Source: Klebsiella pneumoniae (GTDB taxonomy: Bacteria; Myxococcota_A; UBA796; SXON01). From it: a stretch of DNA of 64,000 bases. Positions 53,924-61,348 of the stretch are shown one piece after another. The stretch covers positions 41,458 to 105,457 of the forward strand of contig CAMAWH010000014.1 in NCBI GenBank assembly GCA_945861635.1, read 5' to 3'. Made by a program: the position numbers and the translations under genes. The notes beneath the pieces were generated by a model that was not told the origin of the DNA, searched no databases, and saw nothing but the letters and a program-made list of their open reading frames with translations. Numbering within the stretch: position 1 is the first letter of the stretch; the number at the start of each line of letters is the position of its first letter.

Positions 53924-54445
53924 CTACTGCGGAGCCAGTGCCTTTGCGCACTGTTGATGCTCCGCACCGAAGGCGACCACAAGTTGACACAGCATTGAGC
54001 CAGATACGTTGGGCGTTTCGGAACAACTGTACGTCACACCACGATGGGTGACTCCCCGCCCAAAGATCACGGTCTTTTTCGTTCGGTCCGGCGCATCCTC
54101 AGCGACCACCTTCCACCCGTCCATCATCAAGCCTTTACTGACTGTTCGTACTGCGGCAAGCCCGTCGGGGCCGGGCGTGGGGGTCGTCGTCGTGGGCTCG
54201 GGCACATTCGCTGTCGCGTCAAGAAACAGCGCGCGAAAAACAATCCATGCAACCTCGCCATTGCACAATCCGGGCGTGATGGCGCCCTTGATTCCGTACA
54301 TCTCCGCCGGCCGAAATGGCTGTCCCGCGCTTGACCGTTTCCATTTGTCCACCGAGAGGTGCTGCCCGATTGCGATGTCCCCGAACTGGTCCGAAGGGGA
54401 TGCCCATGCCGCGCCGACAACCAAGATGCGGAGCAGTCTGATCAT
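53924..54445 (-). CDS. Transposon cargo: secreted hypothetical protein
   Basis: 173 residues with a signal peptide (MIRLLRILVVGAAWASPSDQ). The body includes a cysteine (PGLCNGEVAW), a Thr/Pro linker (EPTTTTPTPGPDG) and a C-terminal part with two more (YSCSETPNVSGSMLCQLVV). It is convergent with 53527-53922 and lies 50 bp inside the right end of the element. No family is recognised. Confidence 0.6.
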   Translation of the reverse strand: MIRLLRILVVGAAWASPSDQFGDIAIGQHLSVDKWKRSSAGQPFRPAEMYGIKGAITPGLCNGEVAWIVFRALFLDATANVPEPTTTTPTPGPDGLAAVRTVSKGLMMDGWKVVAEDAPDRTKKTVIFGRGVTHRGVTYSCSETPNVSGSMLCQLVVAFGAEHQQCAKALAPQ

Positions 54446-54483
54446 TCCCCGACCCTACCACACCCGCATGCCATCGTGACCAC

Positions 54484-54645
54484 TCATACGTTAGGTATCG
54501 TCAAGTGCATAATCGCGGTTGAATCGTCCGCAACGACGCCAGTATCGACGTCCGCGGCGTCGCCATCCTCCATCGCCAACGTCGGCGACGTCTGGTTCGT
54601 GAGTCCGAAGGAGGAGCAAGCGGCGAGAAGGAGCGACAGGATCAT
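54484..54645 (-). pseudogene. N-terminal part of transposon-split hydrolase lipoprotein
   Basis: The ATG at 54645 begins a lipoprotein signal (MILSLLLAAC) and an acidic linker (MEDGDAADVDTGVVADDST). It then enters the transposon end and stops at TGA (54484-54486) after 53 codons. The linker continues in frame at 50771 once the element and one GTTGAATC copy are removed. The catalytic part is at 49721-50779. The gene is divergent from the PadR regulator, sharing its palindrome-containing promoter region. Confidence 0.82.
54518..54525. repeat. Target-site duplication, right copy
   Basis: GTTGAATC directly after the right terminal inverted repeat, identical to 50772-50779. Confidence 0.88.
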
Positions 54646-54670
54646 GGTGACACCCGGGAACGTTTCGCGA

Positions 54671-54693
54671 CGATAGTCTATTATAGACTATCG
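54671..54693. promoter_or_regulatory. Perfect palindrome, probable PadR operator
   Basis: CGATAGTCTAT and ATAGACTATCG are perfect 11 bp inverted arms around a single T. The site lies between the divergent hydrolase lipoprotein start (54645) and the PadR-type regulator start (54718). PadR proteins usually repress their own gene and a divergent target, so this is the natural binding site. Confidence 0.7.
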
Positions 54694-54717
54694 CGCAAGG
54701 GGGGTTACGAGGTCCGC

Positions 54718-55335
54718 ATGGAATCTTCGCCGTCACGGATCGAACTGCTGGTGCTCTCCACACTCGCCCGGCGCCCGATGCACGGGTATGAAGTCAAGAT
54801 CGAGCTGCGCTATCGCCATGTGCGGTGGTGGGCGCGGTGCGAGCACGGGCACCTGTACGCGGCGCTCGCGCGGCTGGAACGTGACGGCCACATCGCCCCG
54901 GTCGGTGAGGACGGCGGCCGCAAGAAGCGGGTCTACGGCGTCACCGAGCGAGGTACTGCGCGGCTCACGGGTATGTTGGAGTCCGTCGGAAAGGACGAAG
55001 AGGGGCCCTACTTTGACGTGGACCTGTTCCTGGCGGGGTCGTTCACCCTCCCGCGTGAAACGGTGCTCACCCTGCTCGACTCCCGCACCGAGGCCATGCG
55101 CGCCCGCCTGGCGGAGGCGGAGGCGCTGCAAACGTCCATGGCTGGCAAAGTGCCGACGGCCGCGCTGCTCATCATGGAGCACCGCGCCTCCCACCTGCGC
55201 CATGAAATCGCCTTCACCGAGCATGCACGCGAGGCGTTGCGCGCCCAACCCGCGTGGGGGGCCTTCCTTCGAGACGAGCCGATTGAGGAGTTTCTGTCGC
55301 GCCAGAAGGTAGCGTTGGAGGGGGGGAAGGGCTGA
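54718..55335 (+). CDS. PadR-family transcriptional regulator
   Basis: 205 residues. The N-terminal winged helix (ELLVLSTLARRPMHGYEVKI; HGHLYAALARLERDGHI; RKKRVYGVTERG) is the PadR pattern. The C-terminal helical part (residues ~90-205) serves dimerisation and perhaps ligand sensing, as in Vinculin/PadR-C type members. It probably represses its own gene and the divergent, now transposon-broken hydrolase through the palindrome at 54671-54693. Confidence 0.9.
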   Translation: MESSPSRIELLVLSTLARRPMHGYEVKIELRYRHVRWWARCEHGHLYAALARLERDGHIAPVGEDGGRKKRVYGVTERGTARLTGMLESVGKDEEGPYFDVDLFLAGSFTLPRETVLTLLDSRTEAMRARLAEAEALQTSMAGKVPTAALLIMEHRASHLRHEIAFTEHAREALRAQPAWGAFLRDEPIEEFLSRQKVALEGGKG

Positions 55336-55354
55336 GTCGCCGGCTCCGGAGCGC

Positions 55355-55552
55355 CTACAGCTTCCCCGGCAAATCCGGCGGCACCTCCGCCGTCGTGGCG
55401 GCGTCGATAGCAACCGCCTTGCGATACCGCAAAAGTGCCTCGTCCGGCTTCTCCTGCACCATCAAACCATGGCCCCAGGCAATGTGCATGTCCGCGCCGT
55501 TGTATCCGGCCGCTTCCGCCCGTTCCAGCACCGGAATGGCGAGAGCGAGCAT
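55355..55552 (-). CDS. TPR-like fragment
   Basis: The open frame ends here and its best coding part is 65 residues (MLALAIPVLERAEAAGYNGA, then HIAWGHGLMVQEKPDEALLRYRKAVAID), which resembles two TPR helices. Upstream the frame stays open but runs antisense into the next plus-strand lipoprotein gene. A longer gene truncated at its 5' end is therefore likely. It could be expressed as a small protein or be a remnant. Confidence 0.4.
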   Translation of the reverse strand: MLALAIPVLERAEAAGYNGADMHIAWGHGLMVQEKPDEALLRYRKAVAIDAATTAEVPPDLPGKL

Positions 55553-55678
55553 AGGCGTCCAAAGCGTACCGCGTCCTAACGTGTCCTTGGCACGTCGGTT
55601 TTCTCCACCACGCGCATTCGGGAACCGAATGCCCGAAATAGCGTTGCCGGAAAGGGTCAGGGCCGCATACGTTGCGGC

Positions 55679-56686
55679 ATGCTGCTCATCGCCTTCCTGC
55701 TCGCTTGTGACCCGCCCGCCATCACCAAAGACGACAGCGCGGCGGACGCCGAGCAGGATACCGACACGGACGACTGGGCCGGCTACGACCCGGCCTCCAC
55801 CGTCTGCGGCAAGCTGACGCTTGGGGATTGTCAAACAGGACCGATAGAAGTGGAGATCTGGTCGCTTTCGGGGGCGGGAAGCGTGTGTGATGAGTGCACA
55901 AACGACACGGGCATCATGGACACCGCCACCCCGTGGCAGGAATGGCGGGATGAGCAGATTGCCGTCGCGCCGATGATCAAGGGCGGGTACTTTGAAGCCA
56001 ACATACCTGCGGGCGAATACGGCGTCGTTGCGTCGTGGAACGACTGCTACGCGTGCGCCAGCATCGAAGTGACCGACGGGGAATGCGAGTCGGTTGCGCT
56101 GGAGGGAAACGAGATCATTTACGTAGACGCGCCCAACGTCTACCTGTACCCGGAAGTGGCGACCACCGTCCGCGTACGCATTGGCGAGCCGGGCACACTC
56201 ACGGCGTCTGAGCCGCCCTATCCCGCGGGAGGTTGGCGGGTGATCGCGGAGCCGGACGGTTTGCTGCGCAACCGCCGTGGGGAGTGGGATTTTCTATTCT
56301 ACGAACGTACCGTTGTACCCGGGCAGTTTCAGTATGAGTCCGGGTGGTGCGTCGACGGCAGGACCGCGCAAGCCTCGATGGAAGATGCCATGGCGGACCT
56401 TGGGTTTAATGCCCCCGAGATCTGGGATTTCGCGGACTATTGGGATGAGAACTTTCCGTCCGCCGAGGTGATCACCGTCTATCCTCAGCTTTCGGACCTG
56501 CCCCGACTGGACATCCGCCCGGCGCCCGACCAAATATTGCGGGCGTGGTTCGTGGTCTCCGAGGGCTGTGCGCGCGTGGACGCGCCGGTCTGGGAGGCCT
56601 TTCACCGATCCGGTTACGTCGCATCGGAGTGGGGCGTCGTGGTGGACACCTCGCTGGACCGAATCGGGCCGGTACCTTCGAGGTAG
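55679..56686 (+). CDS. Lipoprotein of unknown function
   Basis: 335 residues. The signal is ten residues long (MLLIAFLLAC), with no alternative start codon for at least 14 codons upstream. An acidic linker (AADAEQDTDTDDW) precedes a Cys-rich region (SVCDECTNDTG, NDCYACASIEVTDGEC) and a beta-rich region with APNVYLYPEV and GGWRVIAEPDG. The NVYLYPE segment recurs in uncharacterised secreted proteins. Function unknown. Confidence 0.72.
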   Translation: MLLIAFLLACDPPAITKDDSAADAEQDTDTDDWAGYDPASTVCGKLTLGDCQTGPIEVEIWSLSGAGSVCDECTNDTGIMDTATPWQEWRDEQIAVAPMIKGGYFEANIPAGEYGVVASWNDCYACASIEVTDGECESVALEGNEIIYVDAPNVYLYPEVATTVRVRIGEPGTLTASEPPYPAGGWRVIAEPDGLLRNRRGEWDFLFYERTVVPGQFQYESGWCVDGRTAQASMEDAMADLGFNAPEIWDFADYWDENFPSAEVITVYPQLSDLPRLDIRPAPDQILRAWFVVSEGCARVDAPVWEAFHRSGYVASEWGVVVDTSLDRIGPVPSR

Positions 56687-56715
56687 GGGCGATGGCGCCG
56701 TGCGTGGCCGGCGAC

Positions 56716-57291
56716 TCAGTTCACCATCCCGCCTTCCCCGTGGGGCTCGATGCGGATTTGCAGGCCCTCGAAGCGCGCGCGGGCGAACCAGCCGCCGAGG
56801 CCGCCGGGGCGGGAGGCGCCGTCCACGGCGCGGACGATGTCCTCTCCTACGTCATCGATGAGCGCACCCTCAGACCCCAGCGCGCGCGTCGCAAGCCACC
56901 AGCGTCCGTCGTTCCACTCGACGAAGCCCACGGCGAATCGCTGCGGCGGGGAGGGCGGCGGCCCCCACGGTCCGCGCGACATCGGGGAAACGCCGCGTGG
57001 GGGGCGCTGTTGCCGCGTCAATACTCCCAAAACCGCCATCGCCTCGACGCCTCCCTGTGCGGTGAGGCTCGAAATGGCGCGATGGGGATCAACCACCGCA
57101 AGCAACGGCGGCAGGTCGATGATCTGCACACGGTCTTGCCAAAAGACGAAGGACGCCGGCCGAGGCACGCCGACCGCGAGCTTCTCGATGAGCATGCCGA
57201 ACAGCGTGGTGCCGAGCGCCTCGTCGTCCTCGGTTGGAAAGCGCGGCACCCGGGGGCCGTGGGAGATGCGGAGGCGGATCGACGAGGACAT
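56716..57291 (-). CDS. Hypothetical protein
   Basis: 191 residues without signal peptide or membrane span. It begins SSSIRLRISHGPRVPRF and has a mixed alpha/beta composition (FVFWQDRVQIIDLPPLLAVV; GFVEWNDGRWWLATRALG). The start at 57291 is the first ATG consistent with the neighbour's stop at 57374. No family is recognised. It is convergent with 55679-56686. Confidence 0.55.
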   Translation of the reverse strand: MSSSIRLRISHGPRVPRFPTEDDEALGTTLFGMLIEKLAVGVPRPASFVFWQDRVQIIDLPPLLAVVDPHRAISSLTAQGGVEAMAVLGVLTRQQRPPRGVSPMSRGPWGPPPSPPQRFAVGFVEWNDGRWWLATRALGSEGALIDDVGEDIVRAVDGASRPGGLGGWFARARFEGLQIRIEPHGEGGMVN

Positions 57292-57373
57292 GGCGCGCGT
57301 GGCTAACCGGGCGGAGGAGGGTTCGGCGAGGCCATCGCGGGCAACGCGCCTCGGGCAGCGGGTTGCTCCCCCC

Positions 57374-57937
57374 CTACTTCCGCTCCACCAGCGCCATCTC
57401 AAGCACCGTCCCCTTGCCCGCGACCACCGAAAATAATACCGGCGGGCCGGGCAGCGTCTTGGCGAAATGGTACCGAGAAACGGTATCTTTTTCAGCGTCG
57501 ATGACCGTGTACAGCCACGTCTCAAAGTGACCCGCCGGAACATCCACCGACGAATCCTCCTTTACGGTCTGGGCGAACGGGAATTGCCCGTGCGTCGTCA
57601 GCTCCGCCCACGTGCTCGTACCTGTGCCCTCGTCGCGGAGCAAGGTGCCATCGGCGTTGTAGACCTTGGAGGCAATGGTCATGCCCGCGTCGTCGGCCGC
57701 CGTGACGTCCCAGCGCTCCACCGTTTCGGCCTCACCGGCCTTACGGATGCGAAGGCGCACCAGCGAGCCGACCGGAAACGCGGCCCTCAAGGCATCGGGA
57801 CCGAACGGGGATGGCGTGAGCGCGTCGGCAGGCATATCCGGCGGCACTGGCGAAAGTGCCGGCGTCTCCGGACCCCCCGTCTGGACTTGTGGAGGGAGTT
57901 CAACCGGGTGAGCACAGGAGAGCGCGAGCAGGAACAT
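57374..57937 (-). CDS. Lipoprotein of unknown function
   Basis: 187 residues with an eight-residue signal (MFLLALSC; a GTG one codon upstream is possible). A Pro-rich linker (PETPALSPVPPDMPAD) leads to a compact beta domain (GSLVRLRIRKAGEAETVERW; VDVPAGHFETWLYTVIDAEK) resembling small lipocalin-like or DUF3108-like folds. It is divergent from the VOC protein gene. Confidence 0.68.
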   Translation of the reverse strand: MFLLALSCAHPVELPPQVQTGGPETPALSPVPPDMPADALTPSPFGPDALRAAFPVGSLVRLRIRKAGEAETVERWDVTAADDAGMTIASKVYNADGTLLRDEGTGTSTWAELTTHGQFPFAQTVKEDSSVDVPAGHFETWLYTVIDAEKDTVSRYHFAKTLPGPPVLFSVVAGKGTVLEMALVERK

Positions 57938-57999
57938 CACGCCCGGATAACCAGCCGCCGAGCACCCAGCTCCCGCCAGCCCCCGTGATACATCGCCGA

Positions 58000-58377
58000 A
58001 TGTCTTCCTACCTTGGGCTCCGTACCGCCATCTACGCTGTTCCCGACATCCGCAAGGCGCGCGAATGGTATGCCGCCGTCCTCGGCGTTGCACCTTACTT
58101 CGATCAACCGTTTTACGTCGGCTTCAACGTCGGCGGGTGTGAGCTCGGCCTGAACCCCGACCTACTTGAAACGACCCCCGGCGCGGGCGGCACGACCGTC
58201 TACTGGGGGGTGCCCGACTGCCGCGCGGAATACGCCAGATTGCTGGCCCTCGGGGCCACCCAACAATCTCCCCCTCGCGACGTTGGCGGCGGCATCCTTG
58301 TCGGTACCGTCGTCGATCCGTTCGGAAATGTTTTCGGCATCATCGAGAACCCGCATTCCGTGGCGGATCCGAACTAG
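58000..58377 (+). CDS. VOC-superfamily (glyoxalase/bleomycin resistance-like) protein
   Basis: 125 residues with the paired beta-alpha-beta-beta-beta halves of the VOC fold. Key parts: RTAIYAVPDIRKAREWYAAV, NVGGCELGLNPD, and FVDPFGN-type VVDPFGNVFGIIENP at the end with the metal-site glutamate. Members include lyases, dioxygenases and binding proteins; the specific activity cannot be told. The stop shares CTAG with the convergent lipoprotein gene. Confidence 0.85.
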   Translation: MSSYLGLRTAIYAVPDIRKAREWYAAVLGVAPYFDQPFYVGFNVGGCELGLNPDLLETTPGAGGTTVYWGVPDCRAEYARLLALGATQQSPPRDVGGGILVGTVVDPFGNVFGIIENPHSVADPN

Positions 58378-58835
58378 TCGCACGTCCCGTCGTCATCCGA
58401 ATCCCCGCAGCCCACGCCGGTCATGACGCGCTCAACCACGGTGCCGTCTTCGATCTCGACCACCATCGTCGCGCGGAAATCGCCCTGCGCCAATGGATGG
58501 AATTTGACGTGCAGCGGCACCTCGCCACCGGCCGGAATCAGTCTGGGGAACGGCAATTCGTCGGGGAGGGCAAACACCCCTGCGCTCGTTGCTTCGATCC
58601 ACGCATCGACGACGACGGCATCGGCATCTCCTGAGGCGACGACGGTGACATCCTGCGCCACGCTCTTTCCCGCGGGACTGGCCGGTCCAAACTGAACTTC
58701 ACCCGTCGGCGTGATGTCAATCCACGACTGACCCCCGCCCTGCGCAACCGTCGGGTCCAGCCCGAACGACCCGCACCCCGCAAGCGCAGCGCCAACGACC
58801 AAGGGGAGCAGCAGGTTGGGGATGGAGTGGCGCAT
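58374..58835 (-). CDS. Lipoprotein with HYDIN/ASH-like Ig domain
   Basis: 153 residues with a conventional 21-residue lipoprotein signal (MRHSIPNLLLPLVVGAALAG then Cys). The mature part is one Ig-like domain (VQFGPASPAGKSVAQDVTVV; PAGGEVPLHVKFHPLAQGDF), similar to the first domain of the VWA lipoprotein at 48231-49547. It ends with a short acidic Cys tail (CGDSDDDGTCD). Probably a structural or binding protein at the outer membrane. Confidence 0.72.
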   Translation of the reverse strand: MRHSIPNLLLPLVVGAALAGCGSFGLDPTVAQGGGQSWIDITPTGEVQFGPASPAGKSVAQDVTVVASGDADAVVVDAWIEATSAGVFALPDELPFPRLIPAGGEVPLHVKFHPLAQGDFRATMVVEIEDGTVVERVMTGVGCGDSDDDGTCD

Positions 58836-58901
58836 GTGGAACCCTCTCCCCGCGTACATACAAGAACCGTGCCGCACCGTCCATCCTCCTGTTTCCGCGG
58901 G

Positions 58902-58942
58902 AGTGGGACATCGATGCCCCACTTGCTTTTTGCGAGTGGGGC
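58902..58942. promoter_or_regulatory. Competing hairpins in a divergent promoter region
   Basis: AGTGGG (58902-58907) can pair with CCCACT (58918-58923). The overlapping GCCCCACT (58916-58923) can instead pair with AGTGGGGC (58935-58942), whose loop contains TTTTT. The two pairings exclude each other, as in attenuator or riboswitch-like leaders. The site lies between the divergent genes at 58835 (minus) and 58977 (plus). Confidence 0.35.
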
Positions 58943-58976
58943 GGGCGCGCCACCCGCCGGGGGGTAGACTGGCACG

Positions 58977-60524
58977 GTGAACCCCGCCCTGTTTACCGCT
59001 CCCCACCCCGAAGCGATCTCCGCGGCGCTGCGTGGACGCCTCGCGCGTCGACTGCCGACGCTCACGCACGCGGCAGTCGCGGACCTTGTCGCCGACACGG
59101 TGTTTCACGAGCGGAAGCGGCTGGAGCGAGATCAGGCCGAAGGCGCCTATGTCGATCGCATCGAGGCGGCGGCGCAGTCGATGCGCGCGATGCACCGCGG
59201 CACGATGGAGGCGGCACTCACCGACCTCGTCGACAGCTACGCGTTTGAGATCCACAACCGCTTCTCGCCCCGCACCTACAACTTTGCAACGCGCATCCTC
59301 CCCGGGACGCTGACGCGGCTCCTCTCGGCGGGCAGCGCGCGCGACATGGTGCGCGGCGGCTTCGACCCGGGCTCGCGGATCCGCATCGACGGGCCCATCG
59401 CGCAGCTCAAACAACTGTCGGAAACCGCGACGCTGATCCTGGCGCCCACGCACGTCTCAAACCTCGACTCTCCGCTGCTCGGGTACGCACTTTATGCCGC
59501 TGGATTACCGCCTTTTGCGTATGGCGCCGGTCTGAACCTGTTCTCGAACCCCGTGATGGCGTTCTTCATGGAGCGCCTCGGCGCGTACACGGTGGACCGT
59601 CGCAAGCGCAATCGGCTCTACAAGGAGACACTCAAGGACTACTCCATCGAGGTGCTGCGGCGACACCACCACTCACTGTTCTTTCCGGGGGGTACGCGTT
59701 CGCGATCGGGGAGGCTGGAGAAGCAACTCAAGAAGGGTCTGCTTGGCACGGGCTTGGCGGCGTGGCAGGAGAATCTGGCAGAAGGCAAGCCCAATCCTGA
59801 CGTGTACGTAGTCCCCTGTACGTTATCCATGGGGCTGGTGTTGGAGGCAGAGACGCTGATCGCTGACTCGCTCGCGGAGGAGGGCAAATCCCGGTACATC
59901 ATCATGGACGACGAATTCTCCGAGGCGCGGACGATCGCTGCGTTCGTCCGGCAATTGGCGCGCCTCGACGCGGCCGTCCATGTGGTCTTCGGGGAACCGA
60001 TGGATGTCGCGGGCAATGCCATCGACGCCGACGGTCGGAGTCTGGACCCGCACGGCCGGCCGGTGGACCGCCGGGGCTATGTGTGTGATGCCGCTGGAAA
60101 CGTCGTCAGTGACGAGCAGCGGGATCATGTCTATACCGAGCGCGTTGCCGCGCAGCTGAGCGTCGCGTACCACCGCGATTTTGTGGTGCAGTCTACGCAC
60201 CTCGCCGCCTGGGCGGCGTGGCAGGCCCTGCGGGAGGCGCATCCCACCCTGGACACCTTCCGTCTGGTCCGACTCCACCCCGATCAGCGAGTGGTGGAGC
60301 GGGTTGCCGTCGAGCGGATCGTCGCCGCGGCGCTGCCGAAGTTGGCCCAGAAAAGGCGGGCGATGCCGCCCGACGCCCGCGGCATCGTCGGAGAAGCACT
60401 TGCACGGTTCGCCAGTTACCACCGGGTGCGGGCGCTCGACCCGGCGGGTGCGCAGCTCCGAGTCGCGCCCGAACTCACACTGTACTATCGCAATCGCCTC
60501 GTTGGTTTTCCGGACTTCGCGTGA
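58977..60524 (+). CDS. Glycerol-phosphate-type acyltransferase
   Basis: 515 residues from a GTG start. The acyltransferase core has LAPTHVSNLDSPLLGYAL (HX4D catalytic motif near residue 160), AYTVDRRKRNRLYKETLKDY, and FFPGGTRSRSGRLEKQLKKG (substrate-binding FPxGTRS block), as in the PlsB/PlsC superfamily. It would acylate glycerol-3-phosphate or a lysophospholipid in membrane lipid synthesis. The length and flanking helical regions are PlsB-like. A GpsA homologue follows with overlapping stop/start. Confidence 0.85.
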   Translation: MNPALFTAPHPEAISAALRGRLARRLPTLTHAAVADLVADTVFHERKRLERDQAEGAYVDRIEAAAQSMRAMHRGTMEAALTDLVDSYAFEIHNRFSPRTYNFATRILPGTLTRLLSAGSARDMVRGGFDPGSRIRIDGPIAQLKQLSETATLILAPTHVSNLDSPLLGYALYAAGLPPFAYGAGLNLFSNPVMAFFMERLGAYTVDRRKRNRLYKETLKDYSIEVLRRHHHSLFFPGGTRSRSGRLEKQLKKGLLGTGLAAWQENLAEGKPNPDVYVVPCTLSMGLVLEAETLIADSLAEEGKSRYIIMDDEFSEARTIAAFVRQLARLDAAVHVVFGEPMDVAGNAIDADGRSLDPHGRPVDRRGYVCDAAGNVVSDEQRDHVYTERVAAQLSVAYHRDFVVQSTHLAAWAAWQALREAHPTLDTFRLVRLHPDQRVVERVAVERIVAAALPKLAQKRRAMPPDARGIVGEALARFASYHRVRALDPAGAQLRVAPELTLYYRNRLVGFPDFA

Positions 60525-61348
60525 GAGTCGCGATTCACGGTGCGGGGGAGTTGGTGGACGCTCTCGGCGCGTTGGCCCGCGCTGCGGGCTCTGAGGTGGT
60601 CGCGGAGCCGGCAGATCTGACGATAGTGAGTGTCCCGGCAGGAGAATTGCGTTCCTATGTGCGCACCTTGGCCCCGGGGCCCGCTGCGCGCGTCGTCATT
60701 GCGACCCGCGGTCTGGAACCTGAGACCGGCAAGCGGCTCTCCGAGTTGGTAACCGAAGAGAGCGCGTGCCTGCGCGTCGGCGCTATCGCGGGCCCCTTGT
60801 TGGCCAGTGAGGTGCGTCGGAAGAGTCCCTGTGCGCTCGTGGCTGCGTCGCCCTTTCGTGAGGTTGCGGCGGCGGTGGGCGTGGCGCTCCGCTCCCCCCT
60901 CTGTCGCGTCTATACCGCCCAGGACCTTGCCGGTGTCGAGCTTGCGGGGGCGCTCGTCGAAATTCTGGCGATCGCCTTGGGTACCGCGCGCGGACTTGGA
61001 CTTGGCATCGGGGTGGAGGCGCTGTTGGTCGCGCGCGGCATCGCCGAAGGGGGCCGGTTGGCGGAGCGCGTGGGCGGGGATGTGCGGACGTTTGCAGGTC
61101 TGGCCGGCGTTGGAGATCTCGTGGCATGCGCAGGCGCGGCGGACCATCCCGGGCATCGCCGCGGTCTCGCCCTCGCGCGAGGAGAGAAGGATGCGGACTG
61201 TGTCGCCTTGTGCGAGGCGCTCCTGGCGCGCGAGCGCAACCTGCCCATCACGGTGGGCGTCAAGATGCTGGCCGCGGGTGAGGTCAAGGCGGTGGACGCG
61301 CTCACCGCACTGATGACGCGCGGGCACGCCGGTGAGTGGGACCCGTGA
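60521..61348 (+). CDS. gpsA: Degenerate glycerol-3-phosphate dehydrogenase (GpsA-like)
   Basis: 275 residues, short for GpsA (~330). Family blocks are clear: RGLEPETG, AGPLLASEV, ELAGALVEILAIALGTARGL and TFAGLAGVGDLV. Both conserved catalytic lysines are replaced (the TKGLE lysine by R, the GA-K-NV lysine by V), and about 45 residues after the N-terminal Rossmann loop are missing. Activity as a dehydrogenase is therefore doubtful; a regulatory or changed role is possible. It is coupled to the acyltransferase by a GTGA overlap, consistent with a phospholipid context. Confidence 0.8.
   Translation: MRVAIHGAGELVDALGALARAAGSEVVAEPADLTIVSVPAGELRSYVRTLAPGPAARVVIATRGLEPETGKRLSELVTEESACLRVGAIAGPLLASEVRRKSPCALVAASPFREVAAAVGVALRSPLCRVYTAQDLAGVELAGALVEILAIALGTARGLGLGIGVEALLVARGIAEGGRLAERVGGDVRTFAGLAGVGDLVACAGAADHPGHRRGLALARGEKDADCVALCEALLARERNLPITVGVKMLAAGEVKAVDALTALMTRGHAGEWDP

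Larger units (their letters stand above)
50780..54517. mobile_element. IS1595-type transposon with cargo genes
   Basis: A 3738 bp element with perfect 23 bp terminal inverted repeats (each beginning CGCGATTATGCACTTGACGA; 50780-50802 and 54495-54517), flanked by 8 bp direct repeats. It holds an IS1595-type transposase at the left and about five unrelated small genes. Plain IS1595 elements are about 1 kb; members with passenger genes are known. The insertion splits a hydrolase lipoprotein gene. Both ends and the duplication are intact, suggesting recent transposition. Confidence 0.92.

Noticed and set aside
55552..55834. Extension of the TPR-like fragment to its longest frame
   Set aside because: The upstream part is antisense to a well-supported lipoprotein gene and has no recognisable TPR pattern.
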